Shown: in pieces, positions 1 through 10,699 of the stretch
How the letters are laid out: every line of letters starts with the position of its first letter
Position numbering within the stretch: the first letter of the stretch is position 1
Origin: Notospermus geniculatus
Taxonomy: Eukaryota; Nemertea; Pilidiophora; Heteronemertea; Lineidae
Direction: 5' to 3'
Length of the DNA: 64,000 bases
Assembly (NCBI GenBank): GCA_002633025.1
Contig: NMRB01000802.1
Coordinates: 193,586 to 257,585 of the forward strand
Notes under the pieces: generated by a model
The model's input: only the letters and a program-made list of their open reading frames with translations
What the model was told of the DNA's origin: nothing
Databases searched by the model: none
Translations under genes and position numbers: made by a program

Positions 1-74
1 TGTGTCCGCCGAGAACGTGGCGGGTGTGGGTAAACCAGCGTCCGTCGGTCCGATAACCATCAAGGATCCATTCA
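1..74 (+). CDS. Exon 1 (partial): end of an FN3 domain
   Basis: Reads VSAENVAGVGKPASVGPITI in frame from base 2. This is the F-G strand signature of a muscle FN3 domain (V-x-AEN-x-x-G). It ends at a GTAAGT donor in phase 1. The 5' part lies outside the window. Confidence 0.85.
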
Positions 75-431
75 GTAAGTTATCACGGGAGTATTTGTTT
101 ATTAGATGTGTGGCGGTCTAGGAAAACCCGTCGGATGTCGCAGCTGAGGGAAGTGTTAATGGCCTTGGTGAACCTGCCGATTTCAATAGTTGAAATGTAC
201 TATGTAACAGGTAAACAGTAGCAGATCAATGGACAGGCAATCTGACATCCCTTGTTGATCATTCAGTGACATCCAATGGGTTTTCCTAGACCTCCTCACA
301 GATGGGGTGCTGATAATGTTGTGTGTTGGGGGCTGAGCCAAAAACGGAAATTAATTTCAGATATTTTTCATTCTTTTCAAACTTGAATGCTTAAAGATTC
401 ATTTCATGTATTAAAAACTATCTTTCAACAG
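75..431 (+). mobile_element. Intron 1 with a divergent hairpin MITE (about 117-292)
   Basis: The segment from about 117 to 292 has terminal inverted repeats: TCTAGGAAAACCC at the left and GGGTTTTCCTAGA at the right. Its interior (GTCGCAGCTGAGG, TTAATGGCCTT, AGTTGAAATGTAC) matches the interior of the MITE family seen at 7802 and 14802, but the termini differ. It is probably a related non-autonomous family with exchanged ends. No coding potential seen. Confidence 0.55.
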
Positions 432-737
432 ACAAGCCAGATGCACCAGGCAGACCGTTCCCCACTCACCACACCCGAGAGAGCGTCAAACTGACCTGGT
501 CAGAGCCACCTAGTGACGGAGGCAGCCGCGTCACAAACTACGTCATCGAGCTGCGCATGGCTGGTCAGTACAGATGGACCGTCGCTAACATTGGTGAGAC
601 GGTGACGACACCTAGTTATGTGGTTGGTAACCTCGCTGAGGGTATGGAGTACGAGTTCCGTGTGACGGCAGAGAACCGGGCCGGACCTGGCAAGCCATCG
701 CAGCCATCGGACTCCATCACTGTCAGGGAGCACATTG
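432..737 (+). CDS. Exon 2: FN3 domain
   Basis: One complete FN3 domain of 102 codons, phase 1 at both ends. Visible landmarks are LTWSEPPSDGG (strand B and loop), YVIELRMAGQYRW (strands C-C') and EYEFRVTAENRAGPG (strand F-G). Acceptor TTTCAACAG, donor GTGAGT. Confidence 0.92.
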
Positions 738-874
738 GTGAGTCCTACATTATCCTGATTCGCTAGGCATTGAATTGGACTGTAGTGACACCTATTGGTC
801 AACTGACTGACACCTCCTGTTGAAACGAAATCATACAAGTTAAAATATTTTTGCACTTTATTCCTGTCTCGCAG

Positions 875-1159
875 ATGGTGATGCTCCAACTATCATCGAG
901 CCACTGGCGAGCACGCCAGCTCTTGCTGGACAGCAGTCCGTCCTAACGTGCCGCGTCCCTGGCGATCCACGACCACAAGTCACCTGGTACCGTGACAACA
1001 AGGAACTCTTCCCGAGCATGAAATACGACATGAAGTACGTCGACGGCCTAGCGACGCTGGTCGTACGGGACTTCACCGAGCGTGATATCGGACGGTACAG
1101 ATGCGAAGCGACTAATGCCCTCGGACGTGTTGAGAGTGCAATGTCTGTCTCTATGAGAG
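875..1159 (+). CDS. Exon 3: I-set Ig domain
   Basis: A 95-codon Ig domain, phase 1-1. B-strand cysteine in LTCRVPGD, core tryptophan in VTWYRDNKEL, F-strand cysteine in DIGRYRCEATNALG. Both disulphide-position cysteines are present. Acceptor CTCGCAG, donor GTGAGC. Confidence 0.92.
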
Positions 1160-1371
1160 GTGAGCTTGTCGTGGATCAAATTAACATCTTAGGCTTGGAT
1201 TGCTTGACCAGGCAACGTAGGCCTGGGATGGCCTGACTTGCTATTTTAGGCCTGGGATGAGTTGACCAGCCATCGGAATGGCCTGACGGAAGCAACTTAT
1301 TTCTGCTTGTTCTACAAAAAAACCTGTTCTGTTGATGTCATTGATTCAAATACCAACCATGTCCATTTCAG

Positions 1372-1659
1372 AACCTCCCAAGTTTGAGATCAGCCCTCGT
1401 TACCGTGAGCCCATCCAGGCGAAGGTTGGAGGGACGGTCAGAATCCCTGTGAGCCTACACGGTACACCAGCGCCGAAGATCGACTGGTCCAAGAACGACC
1501 GACCAATCCGCTCCAGGGATAACATCACCGTCGATTTTGACGAACACGAGACGATTCTGATGCTGCGTGACGTCAAGAAGGAGGATGCTGGAGAGTATAC
1601 GCTGGTCGCGCATAACGAGTTCGGTGATGTCATGACGACATTCAACGTCAATGTCATGG
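1372..1659 (+). CDS. Exon 4: I-set Ig domain lacking the core cysteines
   Basis: A 96-codon Ig domain, phase 1-1: GGTVRIPVSLHG, KIDWSKNDRPI, KKEDAGEYTLVAHNEFGD. The B-strand and F-strand cysteine positions are valine and leucine, so no intradomain disulphide is expected. This is common in cytoplasmic A-band Igs of titin and twitchin. Confidence 0.92.
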
Positions 1660-1862
1660 GTAAGTTGAAATCAGGATGTCGTACTCAATCCTTTGAAATG
1701 CAATGTTCCCTTCCAAGTTCAATTGTGTGTGCATACAGTTTGCCGACAACTGTAAAGAGTGGTGTGTCCCGCCCAAGTTCAGTTCTGTGTGCATAAAGTG
1801 GCCCCACAACTATAAAGAGCAGTGTATCCCGTCCAGTAAAATTTCCCTTTATTTCATTCCAG

Positions 1863-2168
1863 ACACACCATCAGCCCCAGCAGGTCCTCTCTTTATCCGT
1901 GACGTACAGCGTGACTCAGTGGCGATCGAATGGCAGCCACCAAAACACACCCATGGTGCACCAATCACGAGCTACCTGATCGAGAAACGAGACACCAGGA
2001 GAGCCATCTGGACCAAGGTTGGCACCTGCTCGCCAAAGAAGACACAGTACCTCGTCCCAGGTCTGCACGACGGCAGCGAGTACTTCTTCCGAGTCCAGGC
2101 AGAGAACGAGATAGGTTACTCCGATGCTCTGGAGCTTGAGAGACCAGTCATGGCCAAGAGTCCATACG
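1863..2168 (+). CDS. Exon 5: FN3 domain (first of sixteen in a row)
   Basis: 102 codons, phase 1-1. Landmarks VAIEWQPPKHTHGAP, YLIEKRDTRRAIWTK and YFFRVQAENEIGYSD. The usual DGG loop reads HTHG. Ends in the AKSPYG linker that recurs between domains of this run. Confidence 0.93.
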
Positions 2169-2291
2169 GTAAGTCAGCTGGTCTCATGCTATAAAAAAAG
2201 TTTGGGTTTATAGTGTGATATCAACAATGGTACACATGTAGAGGTGTCATCTGATGGTATTAGTTGTTTCATGACTTGTGTTTGGTTTCAG

Positions 2292-2597
2292 ATGTTCCAA
2301 GTTCACCGTTCGGACCTCTACGGACTTCAGACATCACCAAAAAGTCCATCAACCTCGAATGGCAGGCACCAGAATCAGATGGCGGCCTCCCGATCAAAGC
2401 TTACACCGTCGAGAAACGTGAAGTCGGACGCTTCAAGTGGGAGAAGGTTGCCACGGTGAAGCCGTCTGTGACGTCGTACACGGCAGGCGACCTTGCTGAA
2501 GGTTACTCCTACACGTTCCGTGTCCTTGCACAGAATGCAGAAGGATACAGTTCACCTCTAGAAGTGGAGAGGCCAGTTGCCGTTCACAGACCTCCAG
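2292..2597 (+). CDS. Exon 6: FN3 domain
   Basis: 102 codons, phase 1-1. INLEWQAPESDGGLP, YTVEKREVGRFKWEK and YTFRVLAQNAEGYSS. The donor is GTTTGT, weaker than the other donors of this gene. Confidence 0.9.
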
Positions 2598-2822
2598 GTT
2601 TGTAGGAAACCTTTATCAACTAACCTGGCCCCAACCTCGTCCCCTACCTGAATTTTCAACCTCTTTCAGCTATTCCGGTCCTTTGGAGAACATGGTTTTC
2701 CTTAGGTTGGACACGGGATGCTAGGATCCTAGCTGAAGGGGCAGGCTGGTAGCAGAGCTACTTGAAATGATCCCCTTCCTGTTGGAGCCGAGATCTGCAA
2801 CTTTTGATACTTTGTGTTTCAG

Positions 2823-3125
2823 AGCCACCAGCACGACCCACCGGACCTGTCCGTGTGTTTGACCTACACGAGCACAAAGCGACCATCTCCTGGATGCCAC
2901 CTCATGACGACGGTGGCGCCCCCATCACCTCATACAGGATTGAACAAAGCCGCGACGGGACTTATGACTGGACCAGGGTGGCGACGGTCGACTCTGGCGT
3001 CAGACATCACACTGTTGCTGACCTAAGGGAAGGCAAGGAGTATTACTTCCGTGTTGTCGCTGAGAATCAGATGGGACACAGTCAGGCGCTTCAGTCAGAC
3101 AGGATCGTACCCAAGAAGAAGATTG
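2823..3125 (+). CDS. Exon 7: FN3 domain
   Basis: 101 codons, phase 1-1. ATISWMPPHDDGGAP, YRIEQSRDGTYDWTR and YYFRVVAENQMGHSQ. Ends with a PKKKIG linker. Acceptor GTGTTTCAG, donor GTGAGT. Confidence 0.93.
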
Positions 3126-3325
3126 GTGAGTGGAAGAATTTAGAGTCAGAGCTGTTAGAGAGGTGCGGGCAAACGTCTAGTGCTGTAAAACCTGAGATCC
3201 GGGTTCGATTCCTGTTCAGACCTGGTACTCCTGTGATAGAGAGGTGACTCTCATTGATGCTGTCTGCTGTCATCTGAATAGGTAGCGTGTGTGGTTTAAC
3301 GTTTCTGTGTTTTAATCTATCATAG

Positions 3326-3631
3326 ACCCACCAGGCAGACCAAGAGGTCCTCTCAAACTAACCGACATACGACGAGACACTGTCTCATTCAACTGGGACC
3401 TACCCGATCACGACGGTGGCGCCCCCATCAGCTCATACATCATCGAGAAGTATGACATCAAGAAGGGCCGCTGGACCCGCGTGGAGAAGATCGACCCAGC
3501 GAACAAGGCATACGCCGCTCGTAACCTGATCACAGACAACCAGTACTACTTCAGGGTTATCGCCGAGAATGCTGGTGGACAGAGCGAACCGCTAGAGCTA
3601 GAGAGACCAGTTGTACCAAAGAGTCCATATA
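3326..3631 (+). CDS. Exon 8: FN3 domain
   Basis: 102 codons, phase 1-1. Landmarks VSFNWDLPDHDGGAP, YIIEKYDIKKGRWTR and YYFRVIAENAGGQSE, then a KSPYS linker. The acceptor is TATCATAG with a thin pyrimidine tract, but frame and domain continuity support it. Confidence 0.9.
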
Positions 3632-3674
3632 GTAAGTTTATATTATGATATGAGGCTGTTAAATAGCATTTTCA

Positions 3675-3778
3675 TGGTCTCAGTTGAGGTAAAGAGACTT
3701 AGCCAGAGTCGAGTCGAACCTGGGACCTTCTGACTTCTAGCCAGAGTCCTGAGACTCTACACCACGGTGTCTCCCTTA
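3675..3778 (-). mobile_element. tRNA-derived SINE fragment
   Basis: On the minus strand it reads ACCGTGGTGTAGAGTC followed by CCAGGTTCGACTCG, which resemble pol III A and B boxes. The same family occurs at 24205-24345 (minus) and 37537-37720 (plus), sharing the GGTAAAGAGACT tail. Confidence 0.55.
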
Positions 3779-3883
3779 ATCTGGATTATGTGGTCGCCTT
3801 TGACCTCATATTTGATGCCAAGTGTGATTTTGATGTTAAAATTTCGCTCGTTTCCCTGCCTGACCTTGTCGTGTCTTTTACAG

Positions 3884-4186
3884 GTGTGCCCTCCGTACCA
3901 GCAGGACCACTCAAAGTCTCAAACGTCACCAATAACTCCTGCGACATCTCCTGGAAGGCCCCAGATAAAGATGGCGGTACCCCCATCACGCATTACGTCG
4001 TAGAGATCCGCGAGTCTCGCCGTACGATGTGGGGACGTGTCGCAAAGTTAGACCCAAGGACCACGAGTTACACCGTCCCTGATCTGTACGTTGGCAACAA
4101 CTACCTGCTGCGTGTGTCGGCCATCAACGCCGAGGGACAAGGTACACCACTCGAGTCGGAGACCATCACACCCAAGAAGAAGATTG
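3884..4186 (+). CDS. Exon 9: FN3 domain
   Basis: 101 codons, phase 1-1. CDISWKAPDKDGGTP, YVVEIRESRRTMWGR and YLLRVSAINAEGQGT. Ends with PKKKIG. Acceptor TCTTTTACAG, donor GTGAGT. Confidence 0.93.
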
Positions 4187-4321
4187 GTGAGTGGACGTCT
4201 CAAAATTTTTCTGGTTTTGGGACCTTGTTCACCAAGTTTCCATGAACTTGTGAGTCCATATGTCTGTCCTACCTATCTTTTTACAGCCTTAAATTCTGAG
4301 TTTATCCGTCCGTCTTTTCAG

Positions 4322-4624
4322 ATCGTCCAGCTGAACCGACCCTCCTCCGCCCCAGGAGAGTTGACGAGTCCTCCGTCACGATTGACTGGCAGGCCCCCTA
4401 CCACGACGGTGGCGCCCCCCTCAAGGGTTACCACTTAAAGATGAGAAAGGAGGGTGAGAAAACGTGGAAGGATCTCGGTACGATTGCGTCGTATCAGATG
4501 AAACACACGGTCAAAGGTCTAGAGGAAGGCGCTGGGTACTACTTCGCCGTTGCGGCGGAGAACGAGGCCGGCCCAGGACGATTTGTCGAGTTTGAGAAGG
4601 CTGTGACGCCAAGAAAACCAATTG
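4322..4624 (+). CDS. Exon 10: FN3 domain
   Basis: 101 codons, phase 1-1. Starts DRPAEPTLLRPRRVDESS, then VTIDWQAPYHDGGAP, YHLKMRKEGEKTWKD and YYFAVAAENEAGPG. The frame from the CTTTTCAG acceptor carries the domain from its first proline. Confidence 0.92.
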
Positions 4625-4869
4625 GTAAGTAGAAATGTTGGTTTATGGACTCGTTGCCAAATCTTCCAAGGTCCCTGAGGAGCTCTCGTCCGTGGTCTCC
4701 TTTCTGAGAGGGAGGCACCAGAACTGACATTGGAATTCTTCTTGTGCTGTACCCCCAGTTACATGGTAAGGCCTGTCCGCCAGCCATGGAGGATTTCCTT
4801 CATGGCCTAGTGGTTGGCACGTTGGCTGTTCCATGTTATGCAACAAGTGTCTCAATTGTGTATTTGCAG

Positions 4870-5175
4870 AACCCCCAAGTTCTCCAGAGGGACCGCTCCG
4901 ACCTGTCGACATCTCCAGATACGCCATCAAACTGTCATGGCGACCATCCATTCACGACGGAGGAGCTCCGATCATCGGCTATGTCGTTGAACGCCGTGAA
5001 AGTTGGCGCCGCACTTGGACCCGAGCTGAGCGGGTTCCAGCCGACGTGAGGGAATGTACCGTCGGAAATCTGGTGGAGAATAATGAATATTACTTCCGAG
5101 TTATGGCGGAAAATGAGGTCGGATTGTCCAATCCGCTGGAGTCAGATGGCGCTCTGGTGCCCAAGAGTCCATATG
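4870..5175 (+). CDS. Exon 11: FN3 domain
   Basis: 102 codons, phase 1-1. IKLSWRPSIHDGGAP, YVVERRESWRRTWTR and YYFRVMAENEVGLSN, with a KSPYG linker. Acceptor GTATTTGCAG, donor GTAAGT. Confidence 0.93.
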
Positions 5176-5309
5176 GTAAGTTTTGCACAAAGTTTCTCCA
5201 TCGAAAGTGGGACCTGCTCTGGCAAAAGCAGGCACATAGTGTCTTTACACTTTACTGACATCCAGAATTCTCTATTTTGGAACCTGATCATAAATTGTTT
5301 GACTTGCAG

Positions 5310-5915
5310 ATATTCCCAAACCACCAGCGAATCTAAACATCGAAGACGTGTCACGTAATCGTATCACAATCTCCTGGGAACCGCCCCGCGATGATGGCGG
5401 CACCGACATCACGGCGTACATCATCGAGCGAAGAGACAAGAAGAGGATGACGTGGATCAAGGTGGATATTGTCAAACCCACGGAGCAGGAATACACGATT
5501 CATAACCTGATTGAAGGCAACGAGTACCTGTTCAGGGTGTACGCGGAGAACTGTGAGGGCATCAGCCACCCGATGGAGTCGAAGGCCGTACAGGCCAGGA
5601 GGAAACCAGAAGTCCCGAGCAAACCGACGGGTAAACTCCGACCAGTCAAGATGTCACCTACCAGCGTGACCTTGGAATGGAGCCACCCGTACGACGACGG
5701 CGGCGTCGCTATCCAGTCCTACGTACTCGAGAAGTGTGAAATCGACAAAGCTGATTGGACGAAGGTGACGACCGTTCCAGGTCATGTGACCAGTCACACA
5801 ATTACCGACCTTAAGGAAGGCGTTGAGTACGGTTTCCGCGTTGTCGCTGTGAACCAGATCGGGCAGAGTGACGCCCTGGAGTCACAGGATGTAATCATTC
5901 CACAGAAACCACTGG
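5310..5915 (+). CDS. Exon 12: two FN3 domains on one exon
   Basis: 202 codons, phase 1-1, carrying two complete FN3 domains. The first has ITISWEPPRDDGGTD and YLFRVYAENCEGISH. The second starts near PEVPSKPTGKLRP and has VTLEWSHPYDDGGVA and YGFRVVAVNQIGQSD. All other FN3 domains here sit one per exon, so the intron between these two appears to have been lost. Confidence 0.93.
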
Positions 5916-6284
5916 GTGAGTCCCGTCTTCCAAAACCTTCTATGTCACTACTGGTTACTTCAGTGCACCAGTGTACTTCAGCTCAAGTCAAGTGGGGTGG
6001 GAGATTGAAATATTTTGGGGGCTCCTCATTTTTGTAAAAGGTATAAATGTCATCTAATCCTATGGAACAGGGTACCCAGTATCTAGGGTAACGGCTGCCT
6101 GTAAGGGTCAGGGGTTAGGGGTTAGGGTTAGGATTAGGCTTTCGGGGTCAAGGGTAAGTGGCCAAGTATCAAGAGTTGTGGGATAGGGGCCAGGGATTAG
6201 GATTCAGAGTGGACGACATTCACCCCTTCGGCACCATTTATATTATCACAAATTGTTTGAAAATAACGGCAATTTGTTTTCCAG
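5916..6284 (+). repeat. Intron 12 with a GGTTAGGG-rich dispersed repeat
   Basis: About 6040-6232 matches 41690-41965: shared CTAATCCTATGGAACAG, degenerate GGGTTAGG runs, TTGTGGGATAGGGGCCAGG and GACATTCACCCCTTC. The TTAGGG-like units are irregular and internal to a longer dispersed repeat, so this is not telomeric DNA. Confidence 0.6.
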
Positions 6285-6590
6285 AAAAACCGCAAGCTCC
6301 GCACGGCAAGATCTTCTTCTCCGATATCTTCCGTGACTCGATGACGATCAGCTGGTTGCCGCCCGTCCATGATGGCGGCGTCCCCGTCACCGGTTACGTC
6401 ATTGAGAAACATGACACAATCATCCCTGGCTGGACGCACGTGGTGACGGTTGACGTGAGTGAGTCGAGTTACACGGTCGATGGCCTGGTTGAGGGACGCA
6501 AATACCTCTTCCGTGTGTCGGCGGAGAACAGGCTCGGTGTTGGAGAACCCCTGGAGTCCGAGAAACCAACAGTGGCAAAGAGTCCATACA
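6285..6590 (+). CDS. Exon 13: FN3 domain
   Basis: 102 codons, phase 1-1. MTISWLPPVHDGGVP, YVIEKHDTIIPGWTH and YLFRVSAENRLGVGE, then AKSPYS. Acceptor TTTTCCAG, donor GTAAGT. Confidence 0.93.
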
Positions 6591-6756
6591 GTAAGTCCTG
6601 TTAAGAACCTCTAGCGTTGTCTGGTGAGGTGTGAGGGGTGCAGTTTCAGAACAGCTTGTAACTGGGCCTGTAAGGACTTGTTATCAGCATAAATATGAGA
6701 AGTGAAGAGCTAGCACTGTTTTCTGTCACTCTAACTTGCATTATGTTTTATTCCAG

Positions 6757-7059
6757 ATGTGCCAAGTCAGCCTGTCGTGTTCACAGCATCTGAGATCACA
6801 GAAGACGGCATCACGTTAGAATGGTCGAAACCAGAACACGACGGTGGCACCAAGATCCACCATTACCTCATTGAGAAACGTGAATCATGGCGCACGAGCT
6901 GGACGCACGCCGCGAAGGTCGACGCCCGCAAGACAAAGCATCGCATATCTGGTCTCTACGAGGGCAAGAATTACCAGTTCCGTGTGAGCGCGGTGAACGC
7001 TGAGGGGGCGGGGCAACCAAGACAACTCAGGGATCAGATCACTCCAAGGAAGCCTATTG
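6757..7059 (+). CDS. Exon 14: FN3 domain
   Basis: 101 codons, phase 1-1. ITLEWSKPEHDGGTK, YLIEKRESWRTSWTH and YQFRVSAVNAEGAGQ. Ends PRKPIG. Acceptor TTATTCCAG, donor GTAAGT. Confidence 0.93.
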
Positions 7060-7067
7060 GTAAGTAT

Positions 7068-7345
7068 CAGATTGGATTGGTTTTCCATCAGGGCTGAAAC
7101 CATAGCATTATTGGCCCTGGTAAGCACGGAAGAGGCCATCACAAGCTATTCATGTTCCTCACTTGGATGGGGTCTTTTACTTGCATTGCAAAGACACAAG
7201 GTACAAGGTACCACGGCTTACTGTCCCATGCGACGGACGTGAAGAGCCAGGGATGATTAATCCCATATGGCCCGGGCTGGATTGAACCAGGAACCTGCCA
7301 CTTGCTGAGCGGACATGATAACCACTAGGCTATCAAGGCTCTTTA
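7068..7345 (-). mobile_element. tRNA-Val-like SINE, copy 1
   Basis: Read on the minus strand, this begins with a tRNA-like head (CCTAGTGGTTATCATGTCCG as the A-box region, then TCCTGGTTCAATCC as a decayed B box). A body and an end (CCAATAATGCTATGG, CCCTGATGGAAAACC) follow, shared with 17620-17895 on the plus strand. Head similarity to tRNA-Val is by eye. It fills most of intron 14. Confidence 0.7.
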
Positions 7346-7491
7346 GTATGTCTTGCTGGGAAACTCCTGGTTATTTGAACCTGGGCGTGGATTGCCTGCC
7401 CAAGGCCTCCTAAAACTGCATCCTTTCCACAGAAATTCAGTTGATATAAATCATTATGTGAAAGTCACCAAGTCCCAATATCTTATTTCAG

Positions 7492-7791
7492 AGGCCCCAG
7501 CAGCTCCTACCAAACTGAACGTAGCCTACGTCACCAAGAACTCCGCCACCCTGGAGTGGAGGCGGCCATACTCTGACGGCGGCGCCCATCTTAGCGGTTA
7601 TGTTGTTGAGATGCGTGAAGGCACGGCACCGTGGCGACCAGTTGCTCATCTTGAGCCTTACGAACAGATGTTCACCATTCAAAACTTACTTGAAGACTTT
7701 GAATACCAGTTCCGTGTGTTGGCTGAGAACCCGGCCGGACTCGGACAAGCGGCTGAACTTGAAGAAGCTGTTGTACCTCATAAACCACTCG
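7492..7791 (+). CDS. Exon 15: FN3 domain
   Basis: 100 codons, phase 1-1. ATLEWRRPYSDGGAH, YVVEMREGTAPWRP and YQFRVLAENPAGLGQ, ending PHKPLG. The C-C' loop is shorter than in its neighbours. Confidence 0.93.
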
Positions 7792-7801
7792 GTGAGTAGA
7801 T

Positions 7802-7996
7802 ACGTGATTCGCTCCAGCAAAAGTAGGTGCATGTCGCAACTGAGGAAAGGGTTAATGGCCTTTTAACACAATAGCTGAAATGTACATCTCTGCAGGTTGA
7901 CAATAGTAGTGGACAGCAGTGATAATAGTTGAGTAAACTGATGACCAATGATGATCACCTGCGACATGCACCTACTTTTGCTCGATCGGGTCACAT
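7802..7996. mobile_element. MITE family A, copy in intron 15
   Basis: About 195 bp with terminal inverted repeats built on CTCCAGCAAAAGTAGGTGC at the left and GCACCTACTTTTGCTCGA at the right. The interior has AATAGCTGAAATGTAC, GACAATAGTAGTGGACAGCA and GATGACCAATGATGATCACC. Close copies lie at 14802, 16545, 25977 (inverted), 35284 (inverted) and 36278. No protein is encoded. Confidence 0.8.
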
Positions 7997-8195
7997 ATTG
8001 AAACGTCATGTGTCTCCTAGCTTGAAGTTAGGAAGTTGAGCTAGGCCTAGGTTTGTGCTTGGATGGATGACCTGCCGTACGATACAACTGACTCTACAGC
8101 AAACGTGGAGTTGTAGCTTTGGGCATTCCAAAGATCGAGCATTCATCTAACTCTCTGGGTTCAATCCTTAGATATTTTATAATCTTCACTTTCAG

Positions 8196-8501
8196 AAACG
8201 CCATCCGCACCATCGGGCCAACTCGAGGTGAAAGAAATCTCCCAGAATGCAGTTGTATTGTCATGGGAACCACCAACCCAAGATGGCGGCTCAAAGGTCA
8301 AAGGTTACATCATCGAGAAGCGTAGCGGTCATCGCCCAGATTGGACTATTGCGGCCAGAATCAAAGGCAACGTAACCGAGGCGACCGTCACGAACCTCGT
8401 CGAAGGAAATGACTACTTCTTCCGTGTTCTCGCCGAGAATGAGGTCGGCGTCGGCTACCCGCTCGAATCAGATGAGACGGTTACACCCAAGAGTCCATTT
8501 G
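8196..8501 (+). CDS. Exon 16: FN3 domain
   Basis: 102 codons, phase 1-1. VVLSWEPPTQDGGSK, YIIEKRSGHRPDWTI and YFFRVLAENEVGVGY, then KSPFG. Acceptor CACTTTCAG, donor GTGAGT. Confidence 0.93.
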
Positions 8502-8653
8502 GTGAGTCGACCTTTCAAAGGTTGCGAAAGTGTCCTGGTGGAAATATCAGGCCTGGTGAAGACTCTAGTTCACCAAACATCAACTTCTGCATGTGCTGCC
8601 TGTCTGTGGCTTTTGATTTTCTCACACAATCTCTCTTTCCACTTTCCTTCCAG

Positions 8654-8959
8654 GTCCACCGAGTGCACCCGTATCTCCGATCCATCTTCTCCAAGTCACA
8701 CGTGACACTGTCACCATCCAATGGGACACTCCCGCCGACGACTGCGGTGCAAAGGTCAAGGGATACATCGTGGAGAAACGTGAGACGTCTCGTCGTATGT
8801 GGGTCAGGTGCGGCCAGACTGATGCTGACGTCAGGACACTGTGTATTACAAACCTAATGGAGGGACACGAATATGCGTTCCGTGTGAGCGCGGAGAACCG
8901 GTACGGCGTCGGGGAGCCGCTTGAGACGGAGACACCAATCACAGTCAAGAGAGTCTTCG
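8654..8959 (+). CDS. Exon 17: FN3 domain with altered DGG loop
   Basis: 102 codons, phase 1-1. VTIQWDTPADDCGAK (DGG replaced by DCG), YIVEKRETSRRMWVR and YAFRVSAENRYGVGE. Its phase 1 donor (GTGAGT) can join either exon 18 at 13405 or the alternative last exon at 10883. Confidence 0.93.
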
Positions 8960-9551
8960 GTGAGTACACACTCTTTTTTCGACCCGTTTAACATGCAATT
9001 TTAAATAATTTCCAACAAATACGAGACAGAGTACAATCTTAGGGTAAGATGTTTCCATATGGTGTGTTGTGTGATTTGGCTTTGGAGTGTCGAGATTTTA
9101 CCGAACCCAGTGTGTGGTGTGGCTTCGTAGAGTAAGACATTGTAAGATGCTTGAAATGATTTGATTGCAAATGAAATAAGGCATGTTGGCTCTTGTTTGA
9201 TGATGGGTACTTTAGTCTGACCATCATTGAAGGCGAACGTCTGGTAAATGGGTGATATTGGAAGCTAGTAAATGCTTTTACTGATTTCTACAGAGCAAAT
9301 GCATTAGTGGAGTCTGTGCATAACTGAAGTAAAAGCATTCACATGATTTCACCTATACCCCCAAATGGTGTACACCAGTATCTAACAGGAGTGAACATTT
9401 TCGTGTGAACGTGTGTAGTGTTGTCACTTAACCAGCTTAAACAAGTAACGGCCAAGTCATACGTCCTTACGGACCTGTATGTAGAATGGAAAAAGCTTTG
9501 TTTCAAACCAGCGTGGCGAGAAATAGCAAAGCGATTTCTGTTCTGCATATG
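8960..9551 (+). other. Start of intron 17, no feature seen
   Basis: About 590 bp with no Ig or FN3 signature, no phase-consistent exon and no recognisable repeat on either strand. Confidence 0.5.
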
Positions 9552-9722
9552 AATGGGAGACTTTCCTGCCGTTAGAGGCCGCCTGATGGCAGTCCCAGAA
9601 CGTCACAAAGTTTAACATCACAGCCATGGCCTTCACGTCATTATGGGTGCATTTCTTCTCTGTGACGTCAAATATTGTGATGTTCAAGGACCGCTGACTG
9701 GTCGCATTCACTAACGGCAGGG
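9552..9722. mobile_element. MITE family B, copy 1
   Basis: Begins AATGGGAGACTTTCCTGCCG and ends with the opposed CACTAACGGCAGG. Interior motifs include GACGTCAAAT and GTTCAAGGACCGCTGACTGG. Copies at 10041-10239 and 28656-28863; shortened ones at 15772-15833 and 27330-27382. Confidence 0.7.
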
Positions 9723-10040
9723 CCCTATCAGAATTCTCATGAATAGATAAAAAATAGTTTGCACATAACTCAAAAATGATGCTATTGTGAATAATTGTTG
9801 CATGGTTTGTGCAGTCTTGTCCCGTGTGCTGTCAACCTTCACGCTAATGTTGGACGGAAAGAACCATCTCAGATTTCAGCTCCAAAATTTGTTTCTTCAT
9901 GAAAACTTGGTTGATTGTTGGAGGCCGGAGCTGATCACAGAACATCATTGTTACCAGACTACAATATGGTTTTCACTCTTCGCTAATTGAACAGATAAAG
10001 ATTTTATTACAAGCTGAAATCTTGACGGTGGTTCTTTCCA

Positions 10041-10239
10041 ATTGGAGACTTGACTGCCGATAGAGGTCGCCTGTTAGCGGTCCTTCAACGTCATGAAATT
10101 TGACATCACAGATGTTGGCCACGCCTCATGTCATTATGGATGAGGGCGTGGTGTGTACTTCTTCTCTTTGACATCAAATTTAGTGATGTTCTAGGACCGC
10201 TAACTGGTGGTGACATCTAACGGCAGTAAAGTCTCCCTT
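10041..10239. mobile_element. MITE family B, copy 2
   Basis: TTGGAGACTTGACTGCCGAT at the left faces CTAACGGCAGTAAAGTCTCC at the right. The interior matches the copy at 9552 (AGGACCGCTAACTGG, TGACATC, CATTATGGAT). Confidence 0.7.
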
Positions 10240-10699
10240 TTGCTTGTGTGTTGTGGCTTTGCAGACGTCATCGGCCCGTTACAACTAAATCAGCACAAAC
10301 ACATCTGCACATTTGATCATTTTTTACCCAACGAATGTCGTAATGCAGTGAAATACACAAGTTAGTTTTGAAATTTATTTCTGAGCTTAATAGCGGAATG
10401 AAGTTTAACGCTTGCGGACATTTTAGTTGAGTTTTAGATGAATTTTTTGGCCAGTTTTTCAAAGCTTGTTTGAGTGCACCTTGTTGTATGATTTCAACCC
10501 AGCGCCATCTTGTACGCAGCGCAAGAACTTTGTCAAACATTATTTTGGTCAGATATTCTGCCTAGATGAATACCTAGACTGTTTGTTTCTCGGCCATGGT
10601 CAGCTGATCTAAGGCTAACGACCATCAGGCCTATATACTGCTGATTTAGTCCAAAAGAGTATCCATGGAAACATAATGAGCTGTTGTCCAGTCCTAAGT

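Noticed and set aside
6100-6150. Telomere-like GGTTAGGG runs (also 41480-41830)
   Set aside because: Irregular units embedded in a longer dispersed repeat, far from any chromosome end.
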